Below, piece after piece: positions 52,876 to 61,484 of a stretch of 64,000 nucleotides of DNA. Source of the DNA: Ectobacillus funiculus (GTDB lineage: Bacteria; Bacillota; Bacilli; Bacillales; Bacillaceae_G); NCBI RefSeq assembly GCF_042429435.1, contig NZ_JBHMAF010000032.1; one strand, 5' to 3'. The notes under the pieces were generated by a model that saw only the letters and a program-made list of their open reading frames with translations, was not told the DNA's origin and ran no database searches. A program made the translations under genes and the position numbers. The first letter of the stretch is position 1; the number at the start of each line of letters is the position of its first letter.

Positions 52876-53967
52876 ATGATGCAGGGATCCGTCCCGGAGA
52901 GACTACAAATTTCACCATTTATGGCCGCGTATGTCGTCGTTTCAATGCAGATCGGAATTGGTATCCTCGGTTTTCAGCGAAGCATTGCCAAAGATGCCGG
53001 ATATGATGCTTGGATCTCTGTTTTAGTGGCAGGATTAATTACCAACCTCTCCATGTGGCTGATCTATAAGGTATGCGAAGCTGTTGAAGGGGACGTGATG
53101 TATGCCAATGTTTATGTGTTTGGAAAAATCATTGGTAACAGCATAAATACCTTTTTTATTGTCTATTTTATCATTACTTGTGCTGGAGTACTCGGCGCTC
53201 TAATTGAAATCATCCGTACATGGATGTTTCTTGATTTAAACCCTTTTTCGTTTGCAATCGTTTATTTACTTTTAGGGATTTATATTGTCTATGGCGGGTT
53301 CAGGACTGTGGTGGGAATTTCCTTTCTCGGAATAGTCATTCCCTCTTATTTAGTGTTTACCTTCGGGTTTGCATTAAAGTATGGGGACTTTACCAATTTG
53401 CTTCCTGTTTTCGATCACTCCTTTAGCGAAATGATAAAAAGCGGGTACAATATGTCACTTAGTTATCTTGGCTTTGAAACTTTATTAGTTTTTTATCCTT
53501 TTATTAAGAAGCCTGAGCAATCAAAAAAATGGGTTCATATCGGACTTTTGGCAACCACCCTTTTTTATACTGGTTTGGCAGTTATCAGCTTTTCCTATTT
53601 TCCGCCTAGCTTGCTCGAACGATCAATTTGGGCAACATTGGAAATGTGGAAAATTGTCAGACTCCCTTTTATTGAAAGGTTCGAGTATTTGGGAATTGCG
53701 AATTGGGCCTTAATCCTTATCCCGAATGTTGCGATTACATTATGGGCTGCCAGTCGGTGCGCCAAACGGGTTTATCGCATCCAACAAAAAAAAGCAGTCA
53801 TTCTCATTGCCTTGTTATGTCTGATTATCGCGGTATTAATACCTACACGCGAAAGGATGGATCTTTTCTTAGACATAGACGCAAAAGTCGGCTTCTCTTT
53901 AGTTTATATTTATATCCCCATTCTCTATTTACTACTACTCATTAAAAAGAAGGTGAAAACAAAGTGA
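52876..53967 (+). CDS. Spore germination receptor B subunit (GerB family), second operon
   Basis: A 363-residue membrane protein with about ten transmembrane segments of the GerB permease-like family. ERLQISPFMAAYVVVSMQIG opens it, GYDAWISVLVAGL is the first-loop motif, and SLSYLGFETLLVFYPFIKKP is the conserved middle segment. It lies 22 bases after gerA and overlaps the gerC start by 4 bases. Confidence 0.9.
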   Translation: MMQGSVPERLQISPFMAAYVVVSMQIGIGILGFQRSIAKDAGYDAWISVLVAGLITNLSMWLIYKVCEAVEGDVMYANVYVFGKIIGNSINTFFIVYFIITCAGVLGALIEIIRTWMFLDLNPFSFAIVYLLLGIYIVYGGFRTVVGISFLGIVIPSYLVFTFGFALKYGDFTNLLPVFDHSFSEMIKSGYNMSLSYLGFETLLVFYPFIKKPEQSKKWVHIGLLATTLFYTGLAVISFSYFPPSLLERSIWATLEMWKIVRLPFIERFEYLGIANWALILIPNVAITLWAASRCAKRVYRIQQKKAVILIALLCLIIAVLIPTRERMDLFLDIDAKVGFSLVYIYIPILYLLLLIKKKVKTK

Positions 53968-55031
53968 AGACTATTCACTTCGCCATGTCCTTACTTTTTT
54001 GCACTATGTTTTTGACCGGATGTGTCCAGACAAATGTTATTGATGATGTAAATATTGCGACAGGTATCGGTATTGATAAAAGTGGTGATCAATTGCTTGG
54101 GAGTATCATGATTCCCGTTTTTAAACCTGACAAGTCATTTGGGAATTTTACCTTTTCCGCTAAAGGAACTATCATGAGGGATTTGATGACCGAAATACAA
54201 AAAAAAGCTTCCCAGCCAATTGTCAGCGGAAGTCTAGATCTTGCTTTTTTTGGAGAAGATGTCGCGCGTGAGGGAATCAATCAAATAGTTGAAGTCTTCC
54301 TTCGGGATCCAAGCGTTGGCGCAAGGATCCATTTAGCTGTAGTAGATGGAAAAGCAATTGATATTTTTAAAGGTAGATATGGAGACCGCGGGAATGCCGC
54401 ATACCTTGCACAGTTACTTGAGCATAATATAGAAGGAGAAAACTTGCCGCTGACCAATCTTCATCAATTTTTGGCTTCTTTATCCCAAAAAGGGAAGGAT
54501 GCTTATTTGCCTCTGCTTAAGAAGACGCATTCTCATTTGGTAAACATAACTGGAATAGCCCTCTTCAAGGATGACAAAGTTGTCGCTATTCTTCCAGAAA
54601 ATAAAATGTTTTATTTCAAGCTCCTTGTCGACAAACATACCAGAGGTTCTGTAAAGGTAAAAGATAAGGATGAAGAATCCACTGTCCAAAGTATCACTTC
54701 AAAGAATAAAATCAGACTAGTAAGCAGGAATCCCTATAAATTTGCGGTTCATATGAAAATAAAAGGGATTCTTACAGAGCATAAAGAAAGGACGCTTAAG
54801 AAGGGCGAAGTACATAAAATTGAGAAGCATTTGGAAAAACAAGTTGTTGTAGAATGTAAGAAAATGATTGAGAATTTTCAAAAAAAAGAAATTGACCCGG
54901 CCGGCTTTGGCCATATTGCTAAAAGCAAAACACGAAATTTTGACTTTAACAAATGGAATGAGAGCTATAAAAGTGCTCGATTTCAAGTTACTGCAGATGT
55001 AAACATAATTGAGGTTGGAGTTGTTAAGTAA
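53964..55031 (+). CDS. Spore germination receptor C subunit (Ger(x)C lipoprotein), second operon
   Basis: A 355-residue lipoprotein. The signal peptide ends in the lipobox FLTGC, followed by VQTNVIDDVNIATGIGIDKS, the typical GerC opening. The GTG start overlaps the gerB stop, so the two are translationally coupled. A repeat copy and a terminator follow. Confidence 0.9.
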   Translation: MKTIHFAMSLLFCTMFLTGCVQTNVIDDVNIATGIGIDKSGDQLLGSIMIPVFKPDKSFGNFTFSAKGTIMRDLMTEIQKKASQPIVSGSLDLAFFGEDVAREGINQIVEVFLRDPSVGARIHLAVVDGKAIDIFKGRYGDRGNAAYLAQLLEHNIEGENLPLTNLHQFLASLSQKGKDAYLPLLKKTHSHLVNITGIALFKDDKVVAILPENKMFYFKLLVDKHTRGSVKVKDKDEESTVQSITSKNKIRLVSRNPYKFAVHMKIKGILTEHKERTLKKGEVHKIEKHLEKQVVVECKKMIENFQKKEIDPAGFGHIAKSKTRNFDFNKWNESYKSARFQVTADVNIIEVGVVK

Positions 55032-55039
55032 AAACTTCC

Positions 55040-55172
55040 ATAAGAAGATTCGCTGACTGGCAAGCCGTTAGGCGAAGACAAAGGCGTATGTGCACTTATA
55101 CTGTACTCCTAAAATTTCTCACTACGTCGAATTGTTTCCTAGCTAGAAATTTATACTTTCTTACAATATAAA
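55040..55172 (+). repeat. Dispersed repeat, copy 8
   Basis: A full-length diverged copy right after gerC. It has the AATTTCT/AGAAATT stem (T-A type); the first hairpin is weakened (TTCGCTGACTGGCAAG). Confidence 0.88.
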
Positions 55173-55204
55173 AAGGGTCACTAAACTTTATTTAATGACC
55201 CTTT
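55172..55204 (+). terminator. Terminator of the second ger operon
   Basis: A 9-bp stem AAAGGGTCA (55172-55180) with TGACCCTTT (55196-55204). It follows repeat copy 8 directly. Confidence 0.75.
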
Positions 55205-55346
55205 GACAACTATCTCCAAATGACTATAACTAAAAACCGCCTCTATTTAAGGTAAGGTTTCTCCCTTTTAATTCCAAAAATCTCATTTACTTATGGTACG
55301 GTTACCATAAGTACCCCTCTAACAAAATTAAAGGTTTGTTGCTCTT

Positions 55347-56183
55347 TTATTTTTTTGATAACAAGCGCACAAATTTCGTCATTACTGGCTCCATTGCTTG
55401 CTGCATTTCTGCCATGATGGTAGATAGATGAGCCGTTTGCTTCTCTTTAGCATATTTTTCAAGATAAGAGACAGCCGCCATGGAAACTTCTGTATTGACG
55501 TTTACTTTACAAATGCCTAATTCGATTGCTTTCTTTAGAACATTTTCAGGTGTTCCAGAACCGCCATGCAGAACGAGCGGGATACCCACTGCTTCACGAA
55601 TCCTTTCTAGAAGAGCTAAGTCAATTTTCGGTTCGCCCTTGTACATTCCATGAACAGTGCCAATTGCAGCAGCTAAAAAGTCAACGTTTGTTTCAGCCAC
55701 GAATGCCTTGGCTGATTGCGGATCTGTTAAAGTTCCATCCCCTTCTTCTTCGTCTGAGAATGCCCCCCTTGCCACAGAGCCGATTTCTGCTTCAACAGAG
55801 ACTCCTGCCATATGGGCAATTTCCACAATCTCTTTGGTAAAACGGATATTTTGTTCAAGATCATATTTAGATCCGTCGTACATAACAGAGGTGAAACCAG
55901 CTCGAATTGCTCGAATAATTGATTCCTTTTCATAGGCATGATCAAGATGCAGTGCAACCGGAACCTTTACTTTTTCAGCCATTGCTTTGACCATGGCTGA
56001 AAAACCTTCAACATCCACTGTAGGAAAATAACGTTCTCCTAGAGCGATAATCACAGATGTACCTTCCCGCTCGCTCACTTGGATAGCAGCTTGGGCTGTT
56101 TCTAAGTTATACACGTTAAAAGCCGCAACAGCATATTTGCCTTGTTGTGCCTGTGTTAAAATTTCTTTTGTATTCATTAACAT
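55347..56183 (-). CDS. Class II (zinc-dependent) ketose-bisphosphate-type aldolase
   Basis: A 278-residue aldolase of the FbaA/KbaY/GatY family. Zinc ligands are in VALHLDHAYEKE and the IGTVHGMYKGEP and LVLHGGSGTPEN segments, and the Asp of LHLDHA is the catalytic acid/base. It opens MLMNTKEILTQAQQGKYAVAAFNVYN. It cleaves a ketose phosphate or related keto-acid phosphate to a triose-phosphate-type product. Its promoter carries GTATAC sites shared with the divergent-side GntR/dehydrogenase/kinase cluster 1 kb away, so it probably handles the phosphorylated product of the DUF1537 kinase (inference). AAGGAG precedes the start. Confidence 0.88.
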   Translation of the reverse strand: MLMNTKEILTQAQQGKYAVAAFNVYNLETAQAAIQVSEREGTSVIIALGERYFPTVDVEGFSAMVKAMAEKVKVPVALHLDHAYEKESIIRAIRAGFTSVMYDGSKYDLEQNIRFTKEIVEIAHMAGVSVEAEIGSVARGAFSDEEEGDGTLTDPQSAKAFVAETNVDFLAAAIGTVHGMYKGEPKIDLALLERIREAVGIPLVLHGGSGTPENVLKKAIELGICKVNVNTEVSMAAVSYLEKYAKEKQTAHLSTIMAEMQQAMEPVMTKFVRLLSKK

Positions 56184-56222
56184 GATCGTTTACTCCTTAC
56201 TTGATAGATTAAGTTGAGAACA

Positions 56223-56253
56223 TTGTATACGCTTTTATGTTTTTTGTATACAT
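56223..56253 (-). promoter_or_regulatory. Two GTATAC-type GntR operator candidates upstream of the aldolase gene
   Basis: TTGTATAC at 56223-56230 and TTGTATACAT at 56244-56253 resemble FadR/GntR-type operators. The same core occurs between the GntR and dehydrogenase genes. Confidence 0.6.
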
Positions 56254-56324
56254 TTTATTTCATTTCTATCATGTAGAGTGCTTTTCACTGCTTGTGAGAA
56301 AAGATTAATTAGAGGTGCAGTAGT

Positions 56325-56461
56325 TAAAGAAAACTCGCCGACTGGCGAGCCCTGCCCTTTGGCGAAGACAGAGATGTAGTTGCACTTACACTGTATTCCT
56401 AAAATTTCCGACTGCGTCGAGTAACCTTCTAGCTGGAAATTTATACTCTCCTACAGTGGAA
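56325..56461 (+). repeat. Dispersed repeat, copy 9
   Basis: A full-length copy between the aldolase promoter and the GntR gene's 3' end, with the AATTTCC/GGAAATT stem (C-G type) and a perfect CTCGCC/GGCGAG hairpin. Confidence 0.92.
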
Positions 56462-56466
56462 CACAA

Positions 56467-56502
56467 CAAAAGTGCCCTCAGAATTCAATGAGGGCACTTT
56501 TG
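56467..56502. terminator. Terminator at the 3' end of the GntR gene
   Basis: A 14-bp stem (56467-56480 with 56489-56502) with A/T flanks, directly downstream of the GntR stop on the minus strand. Confidence 0.8.
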
Positions 56503-56530
56503 CTTATTAATCAGCTGTTTGCAGAAGATA

Positions 56531-57163
56531 CTATCCATTACTCATTATGTGTAGATAAAAATTCAAGTCAGTTTCTAAGTGTTTTTTCATCAAAATTTCG
56601 GCCTTTTCACCATCTCTTGCCTTGATTGCCTCATAAATTTCTTCATGCTCATCAATAAGATGTGGACGATTATAGATAACAACGGTTTTTCTAAACAAAT
56701 AAATAATCGCCTGCATCCGATCAATAATATCAATCATGACAGGATTATTACTTGCTTTCACAATATCATTATGAAAGCTTTCATTGGCAGACATGATTTC
56801 CTCTTTAGTGCCCTTTCTGCCAATCTCAACATACTCATGCAGTTTTTCAATTTCATTTTCTCTTAAAAAGTTTGCCGCACATCGAGCTGAGTACCCTTCT
56901 AGCAGGATCCGGACATTAAACATATTCCGTAAGTCCTTCTCCGTTGGATTTACCACTCTCTTTTTAACAATTAGTCCTTCATATTCTAATTTTCGTATCG
57001 AATCCCTTATTGGTGTTCTGCTGACGCCAAGCTCAGCAGCGATTTTTTCTTCGACAATCTTAGTACCGCCAGGAAGCTCACCATTTAAAATTTTATCGCG
57101 AAGAATTTCATAACAATGGTGATACGCCAGCCGTGAGCTGTTACTTTCAATCACAAATTTCAC
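56531..57163 (-). CDS. GntR-family regulator, FadR/FCD subfamily
   Basis: A 210-residue regulator with an N-terminal winged helix (about 12-75, EEKIAAELGVSRTPIRDSIR) and an all-helical FCD effector domain (about 80-205) with a metal site near ESFHNDIVKA and HEEIYEAIKA. FCD regulators often sense sugar acids. It is divergent from the dehydrogenase-kinase-permease operon and near the aldolase gene; GTATAC sites lie in both promoter regions, so it probably represses all of them. Confidence 0.87.
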   Translation of the reverse strand: MKFVIESNSSRLAYHHCYEILRDKILNGELPGGTKIVEEKIAAELGVSRTPIRDSIRKLEYEGLIVKKRVVNPTEKDLRNMFNVRILLEGYSARCAANFLRENEIEKLHEYVEIGRKGTKEEIMSANESFHNDIVKASNNPVMIDIIDRMQAIIYLFRKTVVIYNRPHLIDEHEEIYEAIKARDGEKAEILMKKHLETDLNFYLHIMSNG

Positions 57164-57266
57164 CCCAGTTTTTCATTTCTAATTATATCCATAGTACCAA
57201 ATTATTTTAATAAAATCATGCTGGATAAAAAAGTAAAAACCACGTTCAGGATACGAAAAATAAAAA

Positions 57267-57355
57267 ATGTACACGTATTCTACAAAAAATGTATACAAAA
57301 AATATTTTTTAGTATACAATGAAAACGTAAACAACGATGTAAGCGATTGCTTACA
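57267..57355. promoter_or_regulatory. GntR operator candidates and an 18-bp palindrome upstream of the acid-sugar operon
   Basis: TGTACAC (57268-57274), ATGTATACAAA (57289-57299) and AGTATACAAT (57311-57320) resemble the sites before the aldolase gene. TGTAAGCG-AT-TGCTTACA (57338-57355) is a near-perfect palindrome that also fits a cre core. Confidence 0.6.
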
Positions 57356-57553
57356 AACTTTCAATTCCAAGGCAGAAACCTAATTAAAGATAATGAAAAT
57401 GGGGAAAGCTATTTTTTTAAAAGGTTATCTGCTTTTCATAGGACGATGTTAAGACTCATTGTTGATTTGCAATATGAAAGCGAGCGCTTGAAGAGGAAAT
57501 CAAAAGACAAATTAACTGAGCCTTTCAAAAAAATGTATTGGGAGGAAAATAGC

Positions 57554-58453
57554 ATGACAAAAAAGGTTGGCTTTATCGGATTGGGCATAATGGGAAAACC
57601 TATGGCTTTAAACCTTATTAAAGCAGGACATACATTAACAGTTACTGATCTAAATCAAGAGGCGGTACAAACATTATCGGAAGCGGGTGCAACAGCAGCT
57701 CGTTCGCCAAGAGAAGTAGCAGAAAACAGCGAAATCATTATCACAATGCTTCCGGCATCGAAACATGTACAAGCTGTTGTTTTAGGCGACAATGGAGTTT
57801 TAGCAGGAGCAAAAGAAGGCTCCATTATTATCGACATGAGCTCCATTACTCCTGCTATTTCAATTGAACTTGCAGAAGAAGCTGCCAAAAAAGGCATCGG
57901 CTTCCTAGATGCACCTGTCAGCGGCGGAGAACCTAAAGCAATCGACGGTACATTAGCTATCATGGTAGGCGGTAAAGAAGATGTGTTCGAAGCGGCAAAA
58001 TCAGTTTTATTCGATATGGGAAGTGCGGTTACATTAGTTGGAAATAGCGGCTGCGGAGTTACAGCAAAATTAGCGAATCAGATCATTGTAAACCTTAACA
58101 TTGCTGCAATGTCAGAAGCGCTTGTCTTAGCAGCTAAAGCTGGTATCGATATCGAAAAAATGTATCAGGCGATCAGAGGCGGATTAGCAGGAAGTGCGGT
58201 ACTGGATGCAAAGGTTCCATTAATTCTTGAAAGAAACTTTGCTCCAGGCGGAACCATTGCTATCAATATGAAAGATATTGCTAACGTAATGGATACAGCT
58301 CATGAAATTGGCGTACCGCTTCCATTATCAAGCCACCTATTAGAAATCTTCCATGCGCTAAAAGTAGATGGAAAATTAATGGATGATCATGGCGGCATCG
58401 TACAGTATTACGAAAAACTAGCAAATGTTGAAGTAAGGGGTTCTAATCAATGA
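57554..58453 (+). CDS. Beta-hydroxyacid dehydrogenase (LtnD/GarR-like)
   Basis: A 299-residue NAD(P)-dependent enzyme of the 3-hydroxyisobutyrate dehydrogenase family. The Rossmann motif is VGFIGLGIMGKPMALNLIK, the substrate motif DAPVSGGEPKAIDGTLAIM, and the catalytic Lys lies in SGCGVTAKLANQIIVNLNIA. In four-carbon acid-sugar pathways such an enzyme (LtnD, DenD) oxidises L-threonate or D-erythronate at C2. I start at ATG 57554 with GGAGGAAA upstream; the longer frame to 57347 overlaps the operator. Its stop overlaps the kinase start by 4 bases. Confidence 0.86.
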   Translation: MTKKVGFIGLGIMGKPMALNLIKAGHTLTVTDLNQEAVQTLSEAGATAARSPREVAENSEIIITMLPASKHVQAVVLGDNGVLAGAKEGSIIIDMSSITPAISIELAEEAAKKGIGFLDAPVSGGEPKAIDGTLAIMVGGKEDVFEAAKSVLFDMGSAVTLVGNSGCGVTAKLANQIIVNLNIAAMSEALVLAAKAGIDIEKMYQAIRGGLAGSAVLDAKVPLILERNFAPGGTIAINMKDIANVMDTAHEIGVPLPLSSHLLEIFHALKVDGKLMDDHGGIVQYYEKLANVEVRGSNQ

Positions 58454-59886
58454 GTTCAAATAAAAGATTAGTAGAAGAAGTTTTTAGCAAAATACCTTCT
58501 GTCGATACAAGCCTTGTGAATGAAATGGTTGAGAAAGAACTTAAGAATTTAAATAAAAAAATCATCGTACTGGATGATGACCCAACTGGTGTTCAAACAG
58601 TTCATGGAATTTCTGTTTATACAGATTGGTCTTTGGACAGTATCGAAAAAGGCTTCCAAGAAGAGAACTCCATGTTCTTTATCTTAACAAATTCACGTGG
58701 ATTTACAGCTGCTGAAACAACAAAAGCGCATCAAGAAATTGCCGCAAATATCGTGGAAGCAGCGAAGAGAAGCAATCGCGAATTTACCATTATCAGCCGT
58801 GGTGATTCAACATTAAGAGGCCATTACCCGCTGGAAACTCAAGTATTAAAAGAAACAGTTGAAGCCAACTCTGATATGAAATTTGATGGTGAGGTAATCC
58901 TTCCATTCTTTAAGGAAGGCGGACGCTTCACAATTGACAATATCCATTATGTTCAATATGACGAGTATCTCGTCCCTGCAGGAGAAACAGAATTTGCGAA
59001 AGATCGTACCTTCGGCTATACCAAATCGCATTTAGGCGAGTGGACTGAAGAAAAATCTAACGGTGAATATAAAGCGGAGAATATGACGTATATTTCACTT
59101 GATAGCCTGCGTGCACTAGATGTTGAAACAATTGAACAGCAATTACTGAAAGTTGAGAACTTTAATAAAGTCATTGTGAATGCTGTTGACTATGCGGATG
59201 TTAAAATCTTTACCATTGCTTTGATTAGAGCGATGAATAAAGGAAAGAACTTTATGTTCAGAAGTGCAGCTGCACTTACGAAGGTTATCGGGGGCGTAAG
59301 CGATAAAAACCTGCTCACTCGTGAGGAAATCATGAGTGAAGACACAAACAATGGTGGATTGGTCATTATCGGTTCACATGTTAAAAAGACTACAGAACAG
59401 TTTGAAGAGCTGAAAAAGTCGGATTCTGTTGAGTTTATTGAATTCAATGTTCATCTTGTACTAGAGCCTGAAAAATTTGAAGAAGAGCTTGCTCGAGTAA
59501 TAGCGACGACAAATAAGCTTATTATTGAAGGAAAAAATGTTGCCGTTTATACAAGAAGAGAAAGATTGGATCTCGGAGAAGGCAAAAAAGAAGAAGAATT
59601 AAAGCTATCTGTAAAGATTTCCGATGCAGTTACCAGTATTGTAAAACGGTTAGAAGTAAGACCTTCCTATATTATTGCTAAGGGCGGTATTACATCTAGT
59701 GATGTTGGGACAAACGGTCTTGAAGTTAAAAGAGCAACAGTAGCAGGTCAAATTCGACCTGGAATTCCAGTCTGGACAACAGGCAGTGAAAGCAAGTTCC
59801 CGGGAATTTCCTATGTTATCTTCCCAGGAAACGTTGGGACAAAGACGGATTTAAGAGAAGTTGTTGAAATGCTAAGCAAAAAGTAA
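58450..59886 (+). CDS. Four-carbon acid-sugar kinase (DUF1537/OtnK family)
   Basis: A 478-residue kinase of the DUF1537 family, shown for OtnK and DtnK to phosphorylate oxo-tetronates or threonate. The N-terminal IIVLDDDPTGVQTVHGISVY and ISRGDSTLRGHYPLET form the substrate site; the C-terminal nucleotide domain holds IIAKGGITSSDVGTNGLEVK and the FPGNVG end motif. It starts in the ATGA overlap with the dehydrogenase gene, so the two are coupled. OtnC and OtnI are not next to it. Confidence 0.9.
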   Translation: MSSNKRLVEEVFSKIPSVDTSLVNEMVEKELKNLNKKIIVLDDDPTGVQTVHGISVYTDWSLDSIEKGFQEENSMFFILTNSRGFTAAETTKAHQEIAANIVEAAKRSNREFTIISRGDSTLRGHYPLETQVLKETVEANSDMKFDGEVILPFFKEGGRFTIDNIHYVQYDEYLVPAGETEFAKDRTFGYTKSHLGEWTEEKSNGEYKAENMTYISLDSLRALDVETIEQQLLKVENFNKVIVNAVDYADVKIFTIALIRAMNKGKNFMFRSAAALTKVIGGVSDKNLLTREEIMSEDTNNGGLVIIGSHVKKTTEQFEELKKSDSVEFIEFNVHLVLEPEKFEEELARVIATTNKLIIEGKNVAVYTRRERLDLGEGKKEEELKLSVKISDAVTSIVKRLEVRPSYIIAKGGITSSDVGTNGLEVKRATVAGQIRPGIPVWTTGSESKFPGISYVIFPGNVGTKTDLREVVEMLSKK

Positions 59887-60056
59887 TCTAAATGTCCTTT
59901 TAAGTTTGGCCCTGAAGTAAGGAGTAATACTCATCATATAGTCTTTCAGCAAGAATTTTTCATCATCAAGAATTAGATAGATTATGGAATTTGAGTAAAC
60001 TCCTTACGGAAGAGGGTCTCCTTTTATGAAGCCAAATAAGAGAAGAGGAAGAAAAA

Positions 60057-61376
60057 ATGCCAATTATTTCAGTTACTATTGGGGTTGCCCTATTATTAGT
60101 ATTAATGATGGGCACAAAGTTAAACGCTTTCGTATCATTAATTATTGTTTCACTAGTGGTAGGAATCCTAGAAGGAATGACACCGATTGAGGCAATCGGG
60201 TCCATTGAAGCAGGGCTAGGCGGAACACTTGGGCATCTTACGATGATTATTATCTTTGGTGCCGTACTTGGTAAGTTAATGACTGATTCAGGCGGTGCGC
60301 AGCGGATTGCGACGACATTGATTAATGCTTTCGGAGAAAAAAGAGTTCAATTGGCTGCTGTTGTTACAGCTGCTATTGTTGGAATCGCTTTATTCTTTGA
60401 AACTGGGGTTGTTGTTTTAATTCCATTAGTATTTACCATTGCTACAGCTGCTAGAGTACCGGTACTATATCTTGGTATGCCGGTAATTGCTGCCCTGATT
60501 ACCATGCATGGATTTGTGCCTCCGCACCCTGGTCCAACTGCGGTTGCAAACGTTTTCGGAGCAAATATCGGTTTAACTATGATTTATGGAGTCATCATTG
60601 CCATTCCTGCATTTATTCTTGCAGGTCCAGTTTATACAAAATTATTTAAAAAAGAATCGTTAGAAATTGAAATTCCAAAAGGTCTATTTAATCCTAAGCA
60701 ATTTAAGGAAGAGGAACTTCCTAAATTCGGAATCAGTCTTCTCACTGCTCTTTTACCAGTTATTCTAATTGCGTTACAAGCGATTGTAGAAATTTTTGCA
60801 CCTAAATCGGCCATTGCACCGTTCACTGATTTTATCGGTAACGCGAATATAGCCCTGTTAATTTCAATCATTGTTGCCATCTTTACATTCGGTTTAAATC
60901 TTGGTAAAAAAATGCCAGAAATTATGCAATCTCTTAGTGAAGCTGTAAGCGGTATCGGGATGATTCTATTAATCATTGCTGCTGGCGGCGCATTCAAACA
61001 AGTACTGGTTGACAGCCATATTGACAAATATATTTCTAATCTCATGGCTGGCTCTACCCTTTCACCGCTGCTTTTAACTTGGCTGATTGCAGCAATCCTA
61101 AGGATAGCAGTAGGATCTGCAACCGTAGCAGGTATGACAGCAGCAGGTATTGCTGCACCACTTGTCGCTTCAGCTGGTGCAAGTCCAGAATTGATGGTAT
61201 TAGCTGCTGGTGCAGGAAGTGTTACCTTCTCACACGTGAATGACGCAGGCTTCTGGATTTACAAAGAATACTTTAACCTATCCATCGGAAAAACCATTAA
61301 AACATGGTCTGTCATGGTAACGATTATTTCTTTAGTCGGACTTGCTGGTGTCCTAATCCTGGATATGTTTATATAA
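60057..61376 (+). CDS. GntP-family gluconate/acid-sugar permease
   Basis: A 439-residue membrane protein with about 12-14 hydrophobic segments of the GntP family, proton symporters for gluconate and other sugar acids. Visible marks are FFETGVVVLIPLVFTIATAA, HGFVPPHPGPTAVANVFGAN, AVGSATVAGMTAAGI and FSHVNDAGFWIYKEYFNLS. It is the likely importer of the acid sugar for the dehydrogenase and kinase upstream. AGAGGAAG precedes the ATG. Confidence 0.9.
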   Translation: MPIISVTIGVALLLVLMMGTKLNAFVSLIIVSLVVGILEGMTPIEAIGSIEAGLGGTLGHLTMIIIFGAVLGKLMTDSGGAQRIATTLINAFGEKRVQLAAVVTAAIVGIALFFETGVVVLIPLVFTIATAARVPVLYLGMPVIAALITMHGFVPPHPGPTAVANVFGANIGLTMIYGVIIAIPAFILAGPVYTKLFKKESLEIEIPKGLFNPKQFKEEELPKFGISLLTALLPVILIALQAIVEIFAPKSAIAPFTDFIGNANIALLISIIVAIFTFGLNLGKKMPEIMQSLSEAVSGIGMILLIIAAGGAFKQVLVDSHIDKYISNLMAGSTLSPLLLTWLIAAILRIAVGSATVAGMTAAGIAAPLVASAGASPELMVLAAGAGSVTFSHVNDAGFWIYKEYFNLSIGKTIKTWSVMVTIISLVGLAGVLILDMFI

Positions 61377-61384
61377 CCTCTAAC

Positions 61385-61421
61385 AAAAAAAGGCTTTGTT
61401 TTTCGGGACAAAGCCTTTTTT
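61385..61421 (+). terminator. Terminator of the acid-sugar operon
   Basis: A stem AAAAGGCTTTGT with ACAAAGCCTTTT is followed by T-rich sequence, right after the permease stop. Confidence 0.88.
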
Positions 61422-61484
61422 GTTTGGTATCTTTGCATCTCTATCCATTGTAATCATCAAGCTCTACTGATTTCCAAAATTCAT

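Noticed and set aside
13287..56461. Dispersed repeat copies as tRNA genes, a CRISPR array or known riboswitches
   Set aside because: No cloverleaf with an anticodon arm, no regular short repeat-spacer pattern, and no match to a riboswitch core I know.
57347..57553. 69-residue N-terminal extension of the beta-hydroxyacid dehydrogenase
   Set aside because: It has no ribosome site, overlaps a palindromic operator and is not family-like; GGAGGAAA precedes ATG 57554.
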